A stretch of 64,000 nt of DNA from Nitrospirota bacterium (lineage in GTDB: Bacteria; Nitrospirota; Nitrospiria; Nitrospirales; Nitrospiraceae). Numbering within the stretch: the first letter of the stretch is position 1; every line of letters starts with the position of its first letter. The notes under the pieces were generated by a model. It ran no database searches and was not told the origin of the DNA. It saw nothing but the letters and a program-made list of their open reading frames with translations. Location of the stretch: the NCBI GenBank assembly GCA_018971525.1, contig JAGXAR010000005.1:39010-103009 (forward strand), in the 5' to 3' direction. Shown here one piece after another: positions 45,718 through 56,173 of this stretch. Made by a program: the position numbers and the translations under genes.

Positions 45718-46074
45718 ATGGACACGACGAACGCAGAAACCCAAGCTCCGGTGATTACGCTCAGCGAGGCGGCGCTGAAGGAAGTCAAACGCCTCATCAA
45801 CGTGCAGGGCCTCACTGAAGGTGGGCTCCGCCTCGGCGTGAAGGGCGGCGGCTGCTCAGGCCTCAGCTACACGATCAACTTCGACGAAAAGATCGGCCCG
45901 CATGACCAAATCCATGACTTTGACGGTGTGAAAGTCATTGTCGATGCCAAGAGCGCCATCTATCTTCAAGGCACCCAGTTGGACTTCCAAAAAGACCTGA
46001 TGGGCGGAAACTTCAAATTCGTCAATCCGAACGCCGACAAGACCTGTGGCTGCGGAGAGTCCTTCTCGGCCTAA
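45718..46074 (+). CDS. iscA: A-type iron-sulfur carrier
   Basis: 118 residues. The three A-type Cys are C46 (GGGCSGLSY) and the C-terminal pair C110 and C112 (TCGCGESF). Such proteins hand clusters or iron to client enzymes. The ribosome site is GGGAG. IscA and ErpA cannot be separated by motif, but the position in the operon supports IscA. Confidence 0.95.
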   Translation: MDTTNAETQAPVITLSEAALKEVKRLINVQGLTEGGLRLGVKGGGCSGLSYTINFDEKIGPHDQIHDFDGVKVIVDAKSAIYLQGTQLDFQKDLMGGNFKFVNPNADKTCGCGESFSA

Positions 46075-46149
46075 CGAGTGTCGACAGAGCACAGCAATCG
46101 TCCTACGGGCATGGCAGGCCGCCATGCCCGTGCTGTCAGAGGAGACCGT

Positions 46150-46866
46150 ATGGACCATCACACCCATAGCACCGCCGGCCCGCGTGAGCTGCAGATGGCC
46201 CGCAGCATGTGCTGGCACTGCCAGTCTGAAGTGGCAGGTGAATATTTCTGTGACCGTTGCGTCAAGGTCCAGCCGGTTTCGAAAGAACTCGATTACTTCA
46301 CCTGCCTGGGCTTCCCGCGCCGCCTCACGATCGACCAGCGCCAGCTGGAGGCCAAATTCTATGATTTGAGCCGGGCATTCCATCCCGATTTTTATCAGAA
46401 CAAGAGCGCTGCCGAACAGACCATCAGCCTCGGCAATTCCGCCATGCTGAATACCGCATACCGGACGCTCCGTGATCCGATCGAGCGGGCTGAGTATCTC
46501 CTCGATCTGGAAGCAGGGTCGGTGAAAGAGATTCGGAATTCTCCTCCTGCTGAACTCTTTGAAGAAATTCTTGAACTGCAAGATACATTGAACGAGTACC
46601 GAGCCGCCGGCCGCGCACCAGAAGCCGAGTCGCCGCTCCGCGCAAAACTCCAATCGGAACGGAACATACTCGAACAACGGCAACGGGACATGGAGACCAC
46701 CCTGCAGCGGCTCTTTGTTCAGTGGGATGCACTCCAAGATCGCGGGGAGGCGACCGACCAGGCGAGGATCGAGCGGGACCGTATTCTGAAACAAATACGT
46801 GAAAATCTGTCCAACCGGACCTACGTGAAGAACATCGTGAGCGACCTCGTCTCAACCATCGGATAA
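46150..46866 (+). CDS. hscB: J-domain co-chaperone with N-terminal zinc finger
   Basis: 238 residues from the ATG at 46150 (AGGAG five nt upstream); a GTG at 46078 lacks one. The J-domain motif HPD is in RAFHPDFYQ and the C-terminal helical bundle for IscU binding follows. Before the J domain are two CxxC knuckles (CWHC and CDRC), a zinc site known in eukaryotic HSC20 and some bacterial HscB but absent from E. coli. The protein stimulates the HscA ATPase and delivers IscU. Confidence 0.95.
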   Translation: MDHHTHSTAGPRELQMARSMCWHCQSEVAGEYFCDRCVKVQPVSKELDYFTCLGFPRRLTIDQRQLEAKFYDLSRAFHPDFYQNKSAAEQTISLGNSAMLNTAYRTLRDPIERAEYLLDLEAGSVKEIRNSPPAELFEEILELQDTLNEYRAAGRAPEAESPLRAKLQSERNILEQRQRDMETTLQRLFVQWDALQDRGEATDQARIERDRILKQIRENLSNRTYVKNIVSDLVSTIG

Positions 46867-46871
46867 TCACC

Positions 46872-48692
46872 ATGGCACGTATCGTCGGCATTGATCTCGG
46901 CACAACGAATTCGCTCGTGGCCTATATGGCAGATGGACGCCCGCGTGTCATACCAGGCCGGAACGAACGTACGATGGTTCCCTCGGTCGTCGCGATGACG
47001 GACAATGGCCTCATCGTCGGAGATCCGGCGAAAGAACACTTAACACGCAGCCCGGAACGGACCGTCTATTCCGTAAAGCGATTCATGGGAAAGGGCCTAG
47101 AGGACGTACAGGGCGAGCTGGCCTACTTCCCCTACCACTTAACGGAACAGGGCGGAGTGATCCGGATCAAGCTCGGCGAGAAAACCTATTCGCCGCCGCA
47201 GATCTCGGCCATGATCCTGAAGGAGCTGAAGCAACGGGCCGAGGCCTATCTCGGCGAGAGCATTACCAAGGCCGTCATCACCGTCCCCGCCTATTTCAAC
47301 GATAGCCAGCGACAAGCGACGAAGGACGCGGGCATGATTGCAGGGCTCGACGTCTTACGGATCATCAATGAGCCAACCGCGGCTTCGCTGGCCTATGGGC
47401 TCCAACAGAAGATTCAGGGCACGATTGCCGTCTATGATCTTGGCGGCGGGACCTTTGATATTTCCATCCTAAAACTCAAGAACGGCATCTTCGAAGTTCT
47501 TGCGACCAACGGCGACACGCATCTCGGAGGCGATGACTTCGATCGCCAGATCGCAGATCTTTTTGTCAAGGAGATCCGTGAACAACACGGTCTCGATTTG
47601 AATGCTTATCCCGACCATATGCAGGCGGTCAGACTGGAAGCCGAACGAACAAAGATCAGACTCTCCGATGAGCTGAAGACCACGGCCATCCTCGACCTGC
47701 CGGAGGACAACGGTCGGTATTCGAAAGATCTCACGCGCGATCAACTCGAATCCCTTACCATGGAATTGGTGGAGCGCACGCTCGGGCCCTGTCGTCTCGC
47801 CCTGAAAGACGCAAGCCTCACCCCGAACGACATCGATGAGGTGGTCCTCGTCGGAGGCTCGACTCGTATGCCACTGGTCCGCCGGCAGGTCCAGGAACTC
47901 TTTGGGAAACAGCCCCATTGCGAACTGAACCCTGACGAAGTCGTTGCGCTCGGTGCGGCCGTCCAGGCCGACATCCTCAGTGGCGGAACGACCGACCTAT
48001 TACTGCTTGACGTGACGCCCCTCTCCCTCGGCATCGAAACCATGGGCGGAGTGATGAGCAGCTTGATTCGACGCAACACGACCATCCCGGCCAGTGCCAA
48101 GGAAATGTTCACGACCTATGTCGACGGCCAAACCGGCGTGGATATCCATATCCTTCAAGGCGAACGTGAGCTGGTGAAGGACAACCGCAGTCTGGCCCGG
48201 TTTCGGCTGAAGGTCCCCCCACTGCCGGCCGGCGTCCCGCGCATCGAAGTCACGTTCTTAATCGATGCGAACGGAATCCTGAATGTCTCGGCGCGGGATG
48301 TTCGCACCGGCGAAACCCAATCACTCGCCGTGAAACCGTCATACGGCTTGAGCGACGACGAGGTCGAACGGATGATCGGCGAATCGTTCAAGTTTGCGGC
48401 CGACGACATGAAAGCGCGCCAGCTCATTGAAGCCAGAACCGAGGCTGAGGCCATCCTCATGGCCACGGAGAAAGCCCTCAAGCAAGGCTCCCACTTGGTG
48501 GGAGAGGAAGACCTGTCCTCGATCAGGGCCTCGATGGCCGCAGTCGAGGCGGCCAAATCCGGATCAGATCACAAGGCCATCCGAGCCAAGATAGCCGATC
48601 TCGAAAAGGCCACCCATCATCTCGCTGAAGTCTTGATGGACACCTCATTGAAAGAAGCCTTGGAGAACAAGAAGCTCTCAGAAATAACGTGA
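46872..48692 (+). CDS. hscA: Hsp70-type chaperone of iron-sulfur assembly
   Basis: 606 residues, as expected for HscA. The ATPase domain has [21 protein letters not shown] and [10 protein letters not shown]; the substrate domain and lid follow. It drives release of clusters from IscU. It starts 5 nt after hscB and its stop overlaps the region before iscX. Confidence 0.96.
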   Translation: MARIVGIDLGTTNSLVAYMADGRPRVIPGRNERTMVPSVVAMTDNGLIVGDPAKEHLTRSPERTVYSVKRFMGKGLEDVQGELAYFPYHLTEQGGVIRIKLGEKTYSPPQISAMILKELKQRAEAYLGESITKAVITVPAYFNDSQRQATKDAGMIAGLDVLRIINEPTAASLAYGLQQKIQGTIAVYDLGGGTFDISILKLKNGIFEVLATNGDTHLGGDDFDRQIADLFVKEIREQHGLDLNAYPDHMQAVRLEAERTKIRLSDELKTTAILDLPEDNGRYSKDLTRDQLESLTMELVERTLGPCRLALKDASLTPNDIDEVVLVGGSTRMPLVRRQVQELFGKQPHCELNPDEVVALGAAVQADILSGGTTDLLLLDVTPLSLGIETMGGVMSSLIRRNTTIPASAKEMFTTYVDGQTGVDIHILQGERELVKDNRSLARFRLKVPPLPAGVPRIEVTFLIDANGILNVSARDVRTGETQSLAVKPSYGLSDDEVERMIGESFKFAADDMKARQLIEARTEAEAILMATEKALKQGSHLVGEEDLSSIRASMAAVEAAKSGSDHKAIRAKIADLEKATHHLAEVLMDTSLKEALENKKLSEIT

Positions 48693-48748
48693 AACGTTCC
48701 TCTCACGCGCTTCACAAAGGACGAGCGGCGAGATACGGGGAGTTAGTG

Positions 48749-48961
48749 ATGGATCTGAAGTGGCTGGATACTGAGGATATTGCGATCCGTTTAGTCGAAG
48801 AACATCCGGAGTCGGACCCGCTCACGGTTCGATTCACCGACTTGCACGCCTGGATTGTGGCGCTCCCGGACTTCAAGGATGATCCCAAAAAGTCGAACGA
48901 AAAAATCCTGGAAGCGATTCAGATGGCCTGGCATGAGGAATATCAGGACTCGAAATCCTGA
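48749..48961 (+). CDS. iscX: IscX (YfhJ) iron-sulfur assembly adaptor
   Basis: 70 residues from the ATG at 48749 with GGGGAG six nt upstream. The E. coli-like pattern is clear: LKWLDTEDIA at the start, PLTVRFTDLHAWIVALPDF, and DPKKSNEKILEAIQMAW. It binds IscS and iron and tunes desulfurase activity. It is the last gene of the isc operon. Confidence 0.95.
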   Translation: MDLKWLDTEDIAIRLVEEHPESDPLTVRFTDLHAWIVALPDFKDDPKKSNEKILEAIQMAWHEEYQDSKS

Positions 48962-48987
48962 TTCGCTGAACAACACCCCCTCGCCCC

Positions 48988-49136
48988 TAGCAGGCTGCTC
49001 AAAAAAATCGCTCATCAAGGCCGCAGCGAGTGAAGGGCCGAGCAACTGTCTTGACGGTCACGCGTTCTGTGCCACAACTGGCCGCCACGGAGTCCCCTGA
49101 TGCACCATCGCATTGAGAATCGTCAGCAGCCTGCTA
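48988..49136. mobile_element. 149-bp MITE-like element with 12-bp terminal inverted repeats
   Basis: TAGCAGGCTGCT at 48988-48999 is the exact reverse complement of AGCAGCCTGCTA at 49125-49136. No reading frame fills the interior, which has a GC-rich stretch (GCCGCAGCGAGTGAAGG). The right terminus contains the stop codon of the PBP1A gene. I recall similar AGCAGCCTGCT repeats as common in Nitrospira genomes, but cannot check here. No target-site duplication is obvious. Confidence 0.6.
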
Positions 49137-51521
49137 CAGTGACCCCTCGGGAATTTGATCCAGCTTATAGAAATCAATCGGGTCCAGCCGGCGCTGAGCC
49201 GCTTGAGTCGGCTCGCTGCCCTTGGTAAAGAGTTCGACGGTGCTGGCCTGTCCCTCCTGCTCGCCCTCAAGCAACCCCGTTGCCGAATCGACCTTGACGA
49301 ACGTGACGCCTTCCGGAATGGTAAAGGCCATGACCGGCATCTGCTTGAGCGCTTCTTTCATAAAATTGATCCAGATGGGCAGCGCGGCATGCGCCCCCGA
49401 CTCCGTCTCGCCAAGTGAACGTCGATCGTCAAAGCCGACGTAGATGCCTGAGACCAAGTTCGGCGCACCGCCGATAAACCACGCATTGATAAACTCGTCC
49501 GTGGTTCCGGTTTTCCCCGCAATCGGCCGACTGATCACTTTCGCCGCCTGACCGGTCCCCTTTTGGATCACGTCTTCCATCATGCTCGTGATCAAGTACG
49601 CCGTTTCTTTGGAGATCACCGCCAGTGCTTGCGGTTCCGCCTGCTCAAGCACCTTCCCCGCGTTGTCCTTCACGAACAGGATCACATACGGCTCAGCACG
49701 GCTCCCCTGGTTGAGCAACACACTATAAGCGGAGGTCAGTTCCATCAGCCCGACGGAGGATGAGCCCAACCCCAGCGACAGATCTGCCGCCAGCGGACTG
49801 GTGATCCCGACCGTTTTCGCAAACTCGATGACGTTCTTTACGCCAACCTTGTCCAGCAACCGGACCGTCGCCAAGTTGTGCGATTGGGCCAGGGCATCCC
49901 GCAAACTCACCATGCCATGGAATTTCTTCCCATAGTTCTCCGGCTTCCACGTTTTCTCATCCTGCTCCTGCTCGTAGACAACCGGCGCGTCGAGGATCAC
50001 CGACGCAGGGCTCATCCCCTGATTCACGGCCGTCGCATAGATGATCGGCTTGAAGGCGGACCCGGGCTGACGGTGAGCCTGCACGGCCCGATTGTACTCG
50101 CTGCGACTGAAATCGTAGCCTCCGACCATGGCCCGAATGGCACCGTTGCCTGGTTCGAGCGCAATCAACCCTCCCTCGACAAGGGGAGTCTGTTCCAGCT
50201 GCACATGGACGACGTCACGATCCACCTTCTTTACCATCACCTCGATGACATCACCGGACTTCAGCACTTGCTTGAGATTCGGATTGAGGACAACATCTTT
50301 CGCCGTATCCGACCCAGTAAGACGGCGCTTCGCCCAGGCCATATCGTCAAAGGCAAGTTTGGCGACCGTCGTGCCGACCTGCACCAGATAATGGTCCTTC
50401 GCCACTTTGGTGACGAACCCCTCGCGATAGTCTCCCACCTTCACCGCCTGATCAGACGTCGCTGCAAAGGTGGACGGGGTTGGCGCAGTCACATCGACCG
50501 TTCGGAGCGGGCCACGCCACCCTTGGCGCTTATCCAATTCGCGCAGGCCGGCCGCAAAGGACGCTTCAGCGGCCTTCTGCATCTCCAGGTTCAACGTCGT
50601 AAAGACCTTGAGCCCGCCCTTGTACACCATAGCTTCGCCATACTTGGCGATCAGCAACTGTCGGACATACTCCACAAAGTAGGGCGCGGCCTGTACACCA
50701 CCAGGACGACGGAAATTGAGTGTCTCCGCTACAGCCTGTTCGCGTTCCGCCCCAGTGAGGAACCCAGCCTCTTCCATGCGCGCCAGTACATGCTCCTGTC
50801 GCTTTTTTGCCCGGTCGTAGGCCTTGAACGGCGAATAGTGGTTCGGCGATTTCGGGAGACCCGCCAGAAATGCTGATTCCGCAATCGTGAGGGCGGAGAG
50901 GTCTTTTCCAAAATACGTTTGAGCCGCCGAGGCGACGCCATAGGCGCCTTGGCCGAAATAAATCTGATTCAAATATAGTTCGAGAATTTGCTCTTTCGTC
51001 AGAACCAATTCCATCTTGTAGGCCAGAATCAACTCGCGGACTTTGCGGTCGAAGGTGCGTTCAGACGAGAGGAACAGCGACCGCGCCAACTGCTGGGTAA
51101 TGGTGCTGGCCCCTTCGACCTTGCCCCCTCGGCGCACATTCGTCCAGGCCGCACGGAGCATGCCGATGTAGTCGAGGCCTGGATGCTCGAAGAACCGGAC
51201 ATCCTCGACCGCGATGACCGCGCGTCGCAATCGTTCTGGGATTTCCGCCACCGGGGTCAGGATGCGACGTTCGATGAAAAATTGACCGATGAGCCGCTTA
51301 TCACTCGAATAAACCTGAGTCACCATGCTTGGCTGATACGTCCCCAGCTGCTCCAACGCGGGAAGGTCTTTCGAGAGGTGCCAGACCAACCCGGCCACTG
51401 CCAAGCCCCCTATCAAGACTGCCGCTCCCAGGCCTAGGAGCAAGATCTGCCACCAACGCCATGAGCGATAAGGCGGTGGTTGACGAAATGGATCCTGCAT
51501 ATGTATCGGTCGATCCATCAT
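49134..51521 (-). CDS. Penicillin-binding protein 1A (bifunctional)
   Basis: 795 residues. One membrane helix near 25-48 is followed by a glycosyltransferase 51 domain (VEDVRFFEHPGLDY, EGASTITQQLARSLF, YLNQIYFGQGAYG) and the transpeptidase with SxxK (GSAFKP), SxN (SHN) and KTG (GKTGTT). It polymerises and cross-links peptidoglycan. Several starts are close together: ATG at 51521, 51518 and 51500. The stop TAG lies in the inverted terminus of the downstream element, so the last residues (IPEGSL) may have been set by its insertion. Confidence 0.95.
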   Translation of the reverse strand: MMDRPIHMQDPFRQPPPYRSWRWWQILLLGLGAAVLIGGLAVAGLVWHLSKDLPALEQLGTYQPSMVTQVYSSDKRLIGQFFIERRILTPVAEIPERLRRAVIAVEDVRFFEHPGLDYIGMLRAAWTNVRRGGKVEGASTITQQLARSLFLSSERTFDRKVRELILAYKMELVLTKEQILELYLNQIYFGQGAYGVASAAQTYFGKDLSALTIAESAFLAGLPKSPNHYSPFKAYDRAKKRQEHVLARMEEAGFLTGAEREQAVAETLNFRRPGGVQAAPYFVEYVRQLLIAKYGEAMVYKGGLKVFTTLNLEMQKAAEASFAAGLRELDKRQGWRGPLRTVDVTAPTPSTFAATSDQAVKVGDYREGFVTKVAKDHYLVQVGTTVAKLAFDDMAWAKRRLTGSDTAKDVVLNPNLKQVLKSGDVIEVMVKKVDRDVVHVQLEQTPLVEGGLIALEPGNGAIRAMVGGYDFSRSEYNRAVQAHRQPGSAFKPIIYATAVNQGMSPASVILDAPVVYEQEQDEKTWKPENYGKKFHGMVSLRDALAQSHNLATVRLLDKVGVKNVIEFAKTVGITSPLAADLSLGLGSSSVGLMELTSAYSVLLNQGSRAEPYVILFVKDNAGKVLEQAEPQALAVISKETAYLITSMMEDVIQKGTGQAAKVISRPIAGKTGTTDEFINAWFIGGAPNLVSGIYVGFDDRRSLGETESGAHAALPIWINFMKEALKQMPVMAFTIPEGVTFVKVDSATGLLEGEQEGQASTVELFTKGSEPTQAAQRRLDPIDFYKLDQIPEGSL

Positions 51522-51656
51522 AGTTACGCGGGGTTACCCTCGAAGGAGGCTTGATTTCCGGAGAAGGATACAATACCAGGGTCACCATACCGTGGGGGCC
51601 CTCAAAACTCAAGCCGGTGCCGGCGCATCAACCCCGCATCCTCCTGCCCGCATCGC

Positions 51657-51685
51657 TTGTACCGGTTACACACTTCAGGTATACT
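51657..51685 (+). promoter_or_regulatory. Sigma-70-type promoter for typA
   Basis: TTGTAC (51657-51662) and TATACT (51680-51685) are 17 nt apart. Predicted start is near 51692, giving a ~50 nt leader with an eight-T run and GGAG. Confidence 0.65.
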
Positions 51686-51741
51686 ATCCCACGGCGCCTG
51701 GATTCCCGGGCGTCTTTTTTTTGGAGCATGCAGCAACATCT

Positions 51742-53628
51742 ATGGATCAGACAGCCACAACAGAATCTCCCGTCGCAACGCAACTCGAGCCCAAAGAACG
51801 CCGGAGCGATATTCGCAATATCGCGATCATCGCCCACGTCGACCATGGCAAGACGACACTGGTCGACGCCGTGCTCAGACAGACCCATGTCCACCGCAAG
51901 ATTGACGATATGGGCGAACGGATCATGGATTCGATGGACCAGGAACGTGAGCGCGGGATTACAATCCGGGCCAAGAACGCCAGCGTTATTTACAAGGGCG
52001 TGAAGATCAATATCGTCGATACGCCTGGCCACGCCGACTTCGGCGGTGAAGTCGAACGGACCCTGCGCATGGTGGACGGCGTCCTCATCTTGATCGACGC
52101 GAAGGAAGGACCCATGCCGCAAACGACCTTCGTGTTGCGGAAAGCCTTAGCACTCGGCCACAAGGCCATCGTGGTCATCAACAAGATCGACCGGCCGGAC
52201 GCGGTCATCGATGACGTGGTGAATCGGACCTTCGATTTGTTTGTCCATCTCGGTGCGACGGACGAACAGCTCGATTTCCCGATCGTCTACACGGCGGCAA
52301 TCAAGGGCACCGCGACGCTCGACGTGAATAAGCCAGGCACGGACATTACGCCGCTCCTCGACACCGTGCTGGAGAAGATTCCCGCACCGGCCATCAATGC
52401 CGACGCGCCGCTCCAGATCCTTGTCCTCTCCCTGATTCAAGACCCCTACAAAGGCAAGATGGGGGTGGGTAAGATTCAATCCGGTTCGATCGCCCGCAGG
52501 CAGAATGTGATCGTACTCGGAAAGGACGGCACACGGTCCCCCGGAAAAGTGTCAGACCTTGCAGTCTACTCCGGCCTTGAACGGACGGATATGGAACGAG
52601 CGGAGGCAGGAGAAATCGTCGCGGTTGCCGGCCTGGACGACGTGAGCATCGGCGATACGATTGCGGACGCGGAACATCCGGTCGCACTGCCTCGAGTCAC
52701 GGTCGACGAGCCGACCGTCCAAATGACTTTCTCCGTAAACAATAGCCCGTTCGCCGGGCGGGAAGGCAAGTACCTGACCTCGCGGCATTTGCGCGATCGC
52801 CTCTTCAAAGAACTCGAAACCAACGTGTCGTTGCGTGCCCAAGAAACGGATAGCGCGGATAAGTTCCTCGTGGCCGGCCGCGGCGAGCTGCATCTCGGCG
52901 TCTTGATCGAACAAATGCGCCGGGAAGGATACGAGCTGCAAGTTTCGCAACCGGAAGTGATTGTTCACCGGGAAGGCGACAAGGTCCACGAGCCCTATGA
53001 GGAACTGACCATCCAAGTGCCGGAAACCTATCAGGGCGCCGTAATTGAAGAGCTCGGCAAGCGCCGCGGCGAGTTGCGCCACATGCGACTCATCCATTCC
53101 GACGCCGGACCGAGCGAAATGCACCTCGAGTACCATATCCCAACCCGCGGCATCATGGGGCTCAAAAACCTATTACTGGCCAAGACTCGCGGCACCATCA
53201 TCATGCACCATGTCTTCGCCGCCTACGAACCGGTGGAGGAGCGCGACCTCGCCGTGGCGGCACACGGGTCACTCGTCGCACACGAAGACGGAGCCAGCAC
53301 CGGCTATGCCATCTTCATGACCCAGGAACGGGGGACCATGTTTATCGGCCCCGGCGTGGAGGTCTATCGCGGGATGGTCGTCGGCGAGAACAGCCGAGAC
53401 GAAGACATGGACGTCAACGTCTGTAAAGAAAAGCACCTGTCCAACATGCGGGCGTCAGGCACCGATGAAGCATTGGTCCTCACGCCGCCAAGGGAAATGA
53501 GCTTGGAGTTCGCGCTCGAATATATTGGCCCGGATGAACTGGTCGAGATCACGCCGCAGAATCTCCGTATCCGCAAACGGCTCCTCAACCCGGATGACCG
53601 CCGCAAGGCCCGCAAATCCGGCAAATAG
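51742..53628 (+). CDS. typA: Ribosome-associated GTPase TypA/BipA
   Basis: 628 residues from the ATG at 51742; the open frame extends further up through the promoter but is not family-like. GTPase motifs are [23 protein letters not shown] and NKID. Elongation-factor-type domains follow, then the BipA-specific C-terminal domain ([23 protein letters not shown]). It aids 50S assembly and stress growth at the ribosome. Confidence 0.97.
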   Translation: MDQTATTESPVATQLEPKERRSDIRNIAIIAHVDHGKTTLVDAVLRQTHVHRKIDDMGERIMDSMDQERERGITIRAKNASVIYKGVKINIVDTPGHADFGGEVERTLRMVDGVLILIDAKEGPMPQTTFVLRKALALGHKAIVVINKIDRPDAVIDDVVNRTFDLFVHLGATDEQLDFPIVYTAAIKGTATLDVNKPGTDITPLLDTVLEKIPAPAINADAPLQILVLSLIQDPYKGKMGVGKIQSGSIARRQNVIVLGKDGTRSPGKVSDLAVYSGLERTDMERAEAGEIVAVAGLDDVSIGDTIADAEHPVALPRVTVDEPTVQMTFSVNNSPFAGREGKYLTSRHLRDRLFKELETNVSLRAQETDSADKFLVAGRGELHLGVLIEQMRREGYELQVSQPEVIVHREGDKVHEPYEELTIQVPETYQGAVIEELGKRRGELRHMRLIHSDAGPSEMHLEYHIPTRGIMGLKNLLLAKTRGTIIMHHVFAAYEPVEERDLAVAAHGSLVAHEDGASTGYAIFMTQERGTMFIGPGVEVYRGMVVGENSRDEDMDVNVCKEKHLSNMRASGTDEALVLTPPREMSLEFALEYIGPDELVEITPQNLRIRKRLLNPDDRRKARKSGK

Positions 53629-53642
53629 CCTCCCCTGCAGCG

Positions 53643-54398
53643 ATGAGGATCAGGAAGAAAAGCCCCAAACCTTCCGCCCGTCGTCCACCGCTCTACTTTG
53701 TCGGCTATCGGGGGACCGTGCCGGCTCCCGAGGAGCTCAAGACCTGGTACGACCTCGAATACGGCGGGCCGTTGATGCTTCGCGCCGACGAGCAGGCCGC
53801 GGAATCCTGGCATGCGGGGCATGGGCCATGGACGGCCCATATCGTGATGCCGCTCCCGGCCACCCATGTCGCAGGCCTGAAGGAACAACTCGCGTGGGAG
53901 CACGAACATGTCGGTGCCGTTGCTCCATCCATTGTGCCTCCGCGAGACATGCCCGACACCATTCTGTTTGCCGCTCGACTCGCGCGGGGCCTCACACTCC
54001 TTACGCAAGGCACGGCCTATGACATCACCACCAACCAGTACGTGAACCCGTCGGATTGGAAGGATCGTCCCCTCACCCACTTTGTCGTCAGCGATCATAT
54101 CCCGATCATGCAGGGCGAAGATGAACAGAGCCGCCGGACCTGGTGCTATACCCTCGGCCTCAGCAAGTTCGGGGTAGATGAACTCGAAATGTTTCTCCCC
54201 GCTGGTCTCCCGGACCAGCCTTCGCGCGATGTGCTCAGAGAAACAGCAGACGAATTGACGAGGACCGGACAGTCGCCAAAAGTCGGAAGCCACATCCGTG
54301 TAGGACTCTTGGGTCAGAGCGTTGAGATTGCCAACCACCGCACCGCCGCACCGGCCGGACGCATGCTGGGTTTTCGAGAAATCAGAATTTTGCCATAG
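53643..54398 (+). CDS. Conserved hypothetical protein
   Basis: 251 residues with a basic, Pro-rich N-terminus (RKKSPKPSARRPP) and no signal peptide. The body is rich in Trp, His and Pro (WHAGHGPWTAHIVMPLP) and contains THFVVSDHIPIMQGEDEQSRRTWCYTLGLSKFG, which faintly recalls immunity or DUF4261-like proteins. I cannot assign a family. It begins 14 nt after typA and is probably co-transcribed. Confidence 0.65.
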   Translation: MRIRKKSPKPSARRPPLYFVGYRGTVPAPEELKTWYDLEYGGPLMLRADEQAAESWHAGHGPWTAHIVMPLPATHVAGLKEQLAWEHEHVGAVAPSIVPPRDMPDTILFAARLARGLTLLTQGTAYDITTNQYVNPSDWKDRPLTHFVVSDHIPIMQGEDEQSRRTWCYTLGLSKFGVDELEMFLPAGLPDQPSRDVLRETADELTRTGQSPKVGSHIRVGLLGQSVEIANHRTAAPAGRMLGFREIRILP

Positions 54399-54458
54399 TT
54401 TTCATGCGTTATTAAGCACTTATAGGCCGTCATAGCCGTCTCTAGGCCTTCAGGACCG

Positions 54459-54488
54459 TTGACAAGGTTTCAAGCCGCACGGTACAAA
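54459..54488 (+). promoter_or_regulatory. Sigma-70-type promoter for the peroxiredoxin gene
   Basis: TTGACA (54459-54464) and TACAAA (54483-54488) are 18 nt apart. Predicted start is near 54495, about 48 nt before the ATG. Confidence 0.6.
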
Positions 54489-54542
54489 AATACATACGAC
54501 TGTGTCAGAGGCCGGACTAAACCCAGTGAAGGAGGCATGCAG

Positions 54543-55013
54543 ATGAGCGACGTAGCAGCAGAAATCAAGGTGGGCGATACCGCACCGGATTTTAACTTAA
54601 AGGATCAGGACCAGAAGGACGTGAAGCTGAGCGACTATCGCGGCAAGAAAAATGTGGTCCTCGCATTTTATCCTTTGGATTGGAGCCCGGTCTGCCAAGG
54701 CGAGAACAAGTGTTTGACCGACGACTTCCCCAAGTTTCAATCAGCGAACGCGGAATTGTTCGGCATCAGCTGCGACAGCTTCTTCTCGCACAAGGCTTGG
54801 GCGGATTCCATGGATCTCAAGCACCGCCTCTTGTCAGACGTACATCGGACCACGGCGAAGGCCTACGGTCTTTACTTTGAGCCGTTGAACTGCTCGAAGC
54901 GTGCGACCGTCATCGTGGACAAGAACGGCAAGGTCGCCTACGTGAAGGTGCAGGAAATCAAAGTGGCGCGGGAAGACAAGGACATCCTCGCCGCCCTCGC
55001 GAAGCTGAGCTAA
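54543..55013 (+). CDS. Peroxiredoxin (AhpC/TSA family)
   Basis: 156 residues from the ATG at 54543 with GGAGG seven nt upstream. The peroxidatic Cys51 sits in [13 protein letters not shown], and a second Cys57 follows six residues later. The fold ([21 protein letters not shown]) is that of AhpE/BCP-like enzymes. It removes peroxide using thiols and is followed by a thioredoxin-like gene that could recycle it. A strong terminator separates the two. Confidence 0.93.
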   Translation: MSDVAAEIKVGDTAPDFNLKDQDQKDVKLSDYRGKKNVVLAFYPLDWSPVCQGENKCLTDDFPKFQSANAELFGISCDSFFSHKAWADSMDLKHRLLSDVHRTTAKAYGLYFEPLNCSKRATVIVDKNGKVAYVKVQEIKVAREDKDILAALAKLS

Positions 55014-55024
55014 TTCACTCCACA

Positions 55025-55057
55025 AAAGGGGAGGCCTCCAAGGAGCGCCTCCCCTTT
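55025..55057 (+). terminator. Strong rho-independent-type terminator after the peroxiredoxin gene
   Basis: AAAGGGGAGGC (55025-55035) pairs perfectly with GCCTCCCCTTT (55047-55057), with an inner CTCC/GGAG, and TGTTTCT follows. It ends 19 nt before the next start. Confidence 0.85.
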
Positions 55058-55075
55058 GTTTCTCTTCAGAAGGGC

Positions 55076-55417
55076 GTGGCACTCGTGGCAGGAACAGTCG
55101 AAGACGTGAGAGACGAAAACTATAAGGAGTTTACAGACGCGCCCGCGTCGATTGTCGCCTATGGGCTTGCGACCTGTGAGCCCTGCAAGACCTACGACCC
55201 GATCCTGGAAGAAACGGCCGGCAAGTTTCCAGACGTGAAAGTCGGCAAGGCCAAGATGCATGTTCCAGGCCGTTGCCGCGAGATTAAGAAGAGCCACACC
55301 TTCGAGACTTACCCCACGACACACTTCTTCTCAAATGGCAAACTGCTGCTCACGCGCGAAGGCGTCGTCGAGCCAGCTGAACTTGCCGCGCTGATTTCGG
55401 ATCATTTACTGAAATAG
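55076..55417 (+). CDS. Thioredoxin-like protein
   Basis: 113 residues from a GTG at 55076 (a second GTG three codons later, 55085, has better ribosome-site spacing). The redox site is CEPC in GLATCEPCKTYDPIL and the cis-Pro loop is TYPTTHFF. It has no signal peptide, so it is cytosolic. Two further Cys are near GRCREIK. It probably works with the peroxiredoxin encoded just upstream, although a terminator lies between them. Confidence 0.88.
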   Translation: MALVAGTVEDVRDENYKEFTDAPASIVAYGLATCEPCKTYDPILEETAGKFPDVKVGKAKMHVPGRCREIKKSHTFETYPTTHFFSNGKLLLTREGVVEPAELAALISDHLLK

Positions 55418-55668
55418 AAAAAACGGGCGGCCTAGCCAATCCTCCCTGCTCGCGGAACGCGCGCCCTCAGAGGATCAAGCAGGCTACTGCAAGGAGAAGT
55501 AGGAAGAATCCTGCCCGAGTGCTGAACACACATCTTGCAAACCAAGAATGTTACTCACACAGTTCTCCTACCTCATGGGCTGAAATACATTGGGAAGCTA
55601 AATCCTAGGCCTGGCATAATATATGTGGCTCAAACCGCTCCCGCGCCTGTGAACAAGACAGGAGATGG

Positions 55669-56142
55669 TTAGGGGCGCCTGGTTTTCGAACAATGTTCAT
55701 GGAAGATCAGCCAGGCGTGGCCTTCCTTGCGCAGGAGTGCGGTGCAGAGCCCGGAGTCCTGCGCTTCGATTTCGCCTTTCCTCATCGCCTGAAACACGTA
55801 GTCGTAGGTGGCCCAGGCCGTAAGGCCTGTCATCCGAACATGCAGGTTCGACAGGGCGCCGATAAATCGCAGGGTGCTTCCTTTGTCGAGCTCAGATTCA
55901 TAGTCCGACAACCACTTCTCGATGGAGCCCCGCGTCTCCGTCTCGCCGTCCTGAATACCGACATAGTCCTTGCTGTACAGCCTCAGCACGGCTTGTTTGT
56001 CCCTGGTTTCGGAGAAGGTCGCGGCTGCCTTGGCGGCTTCCCTAACGGTCCTCTCGATCGCCTCCCCTTCCTCGGCAGACCAGGCCACCGCCGTCCACGA
56101 GAGGCACACCATCAGCAGCGCATAGATAAGACGTGTATTCAT
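55669..56142 (-). CDS. Exported NTF2/SnoaL-like protein
   Basis: 157 residues from the ATG at 56142, with a signal peptide (MNTRLIYALLMVCLSW...AWSAEE). The mature part has the NTF2-like cone-fold pattern (AATFSETRDKQAVLRLYSKDYVGIQDGE... GSIEKWLSDYESEL... WLIFHEHCS), as in DUF4440/SnoaL proteins. Catalytic or ligand-binding use of the fold varies and nothing defines it here. Last in the rubrerythrin operon, 31 nt after the PTPS gene. Confidence 0.75.
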   Translation of the reverse strand: MNTRLIYALLMVCLSWTAVAWSAEEGEAIERTVREAAKAAATFSETRDKQAVLRLYSKDYVGIQDGETETRGSIEKWLSDYESELDKGSTLRFIGALSNLHVRMTGLTAWATYDYVFQAMRKGEIEAQDSGLCTALLRKEGHAWLIFHEHCSKTRRP

Positions 56143-56173
56143 AGAAGGCTCGAACCGAACGTACGCAGCCCCG

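Noticed and set aside
55455..55492. Possible second copy of the AGCAGCCTGCT element (AAGCAGGCTACTG)
   Set aside because: Only ~10 of 12 terminal positions match and the other end is not convincing.
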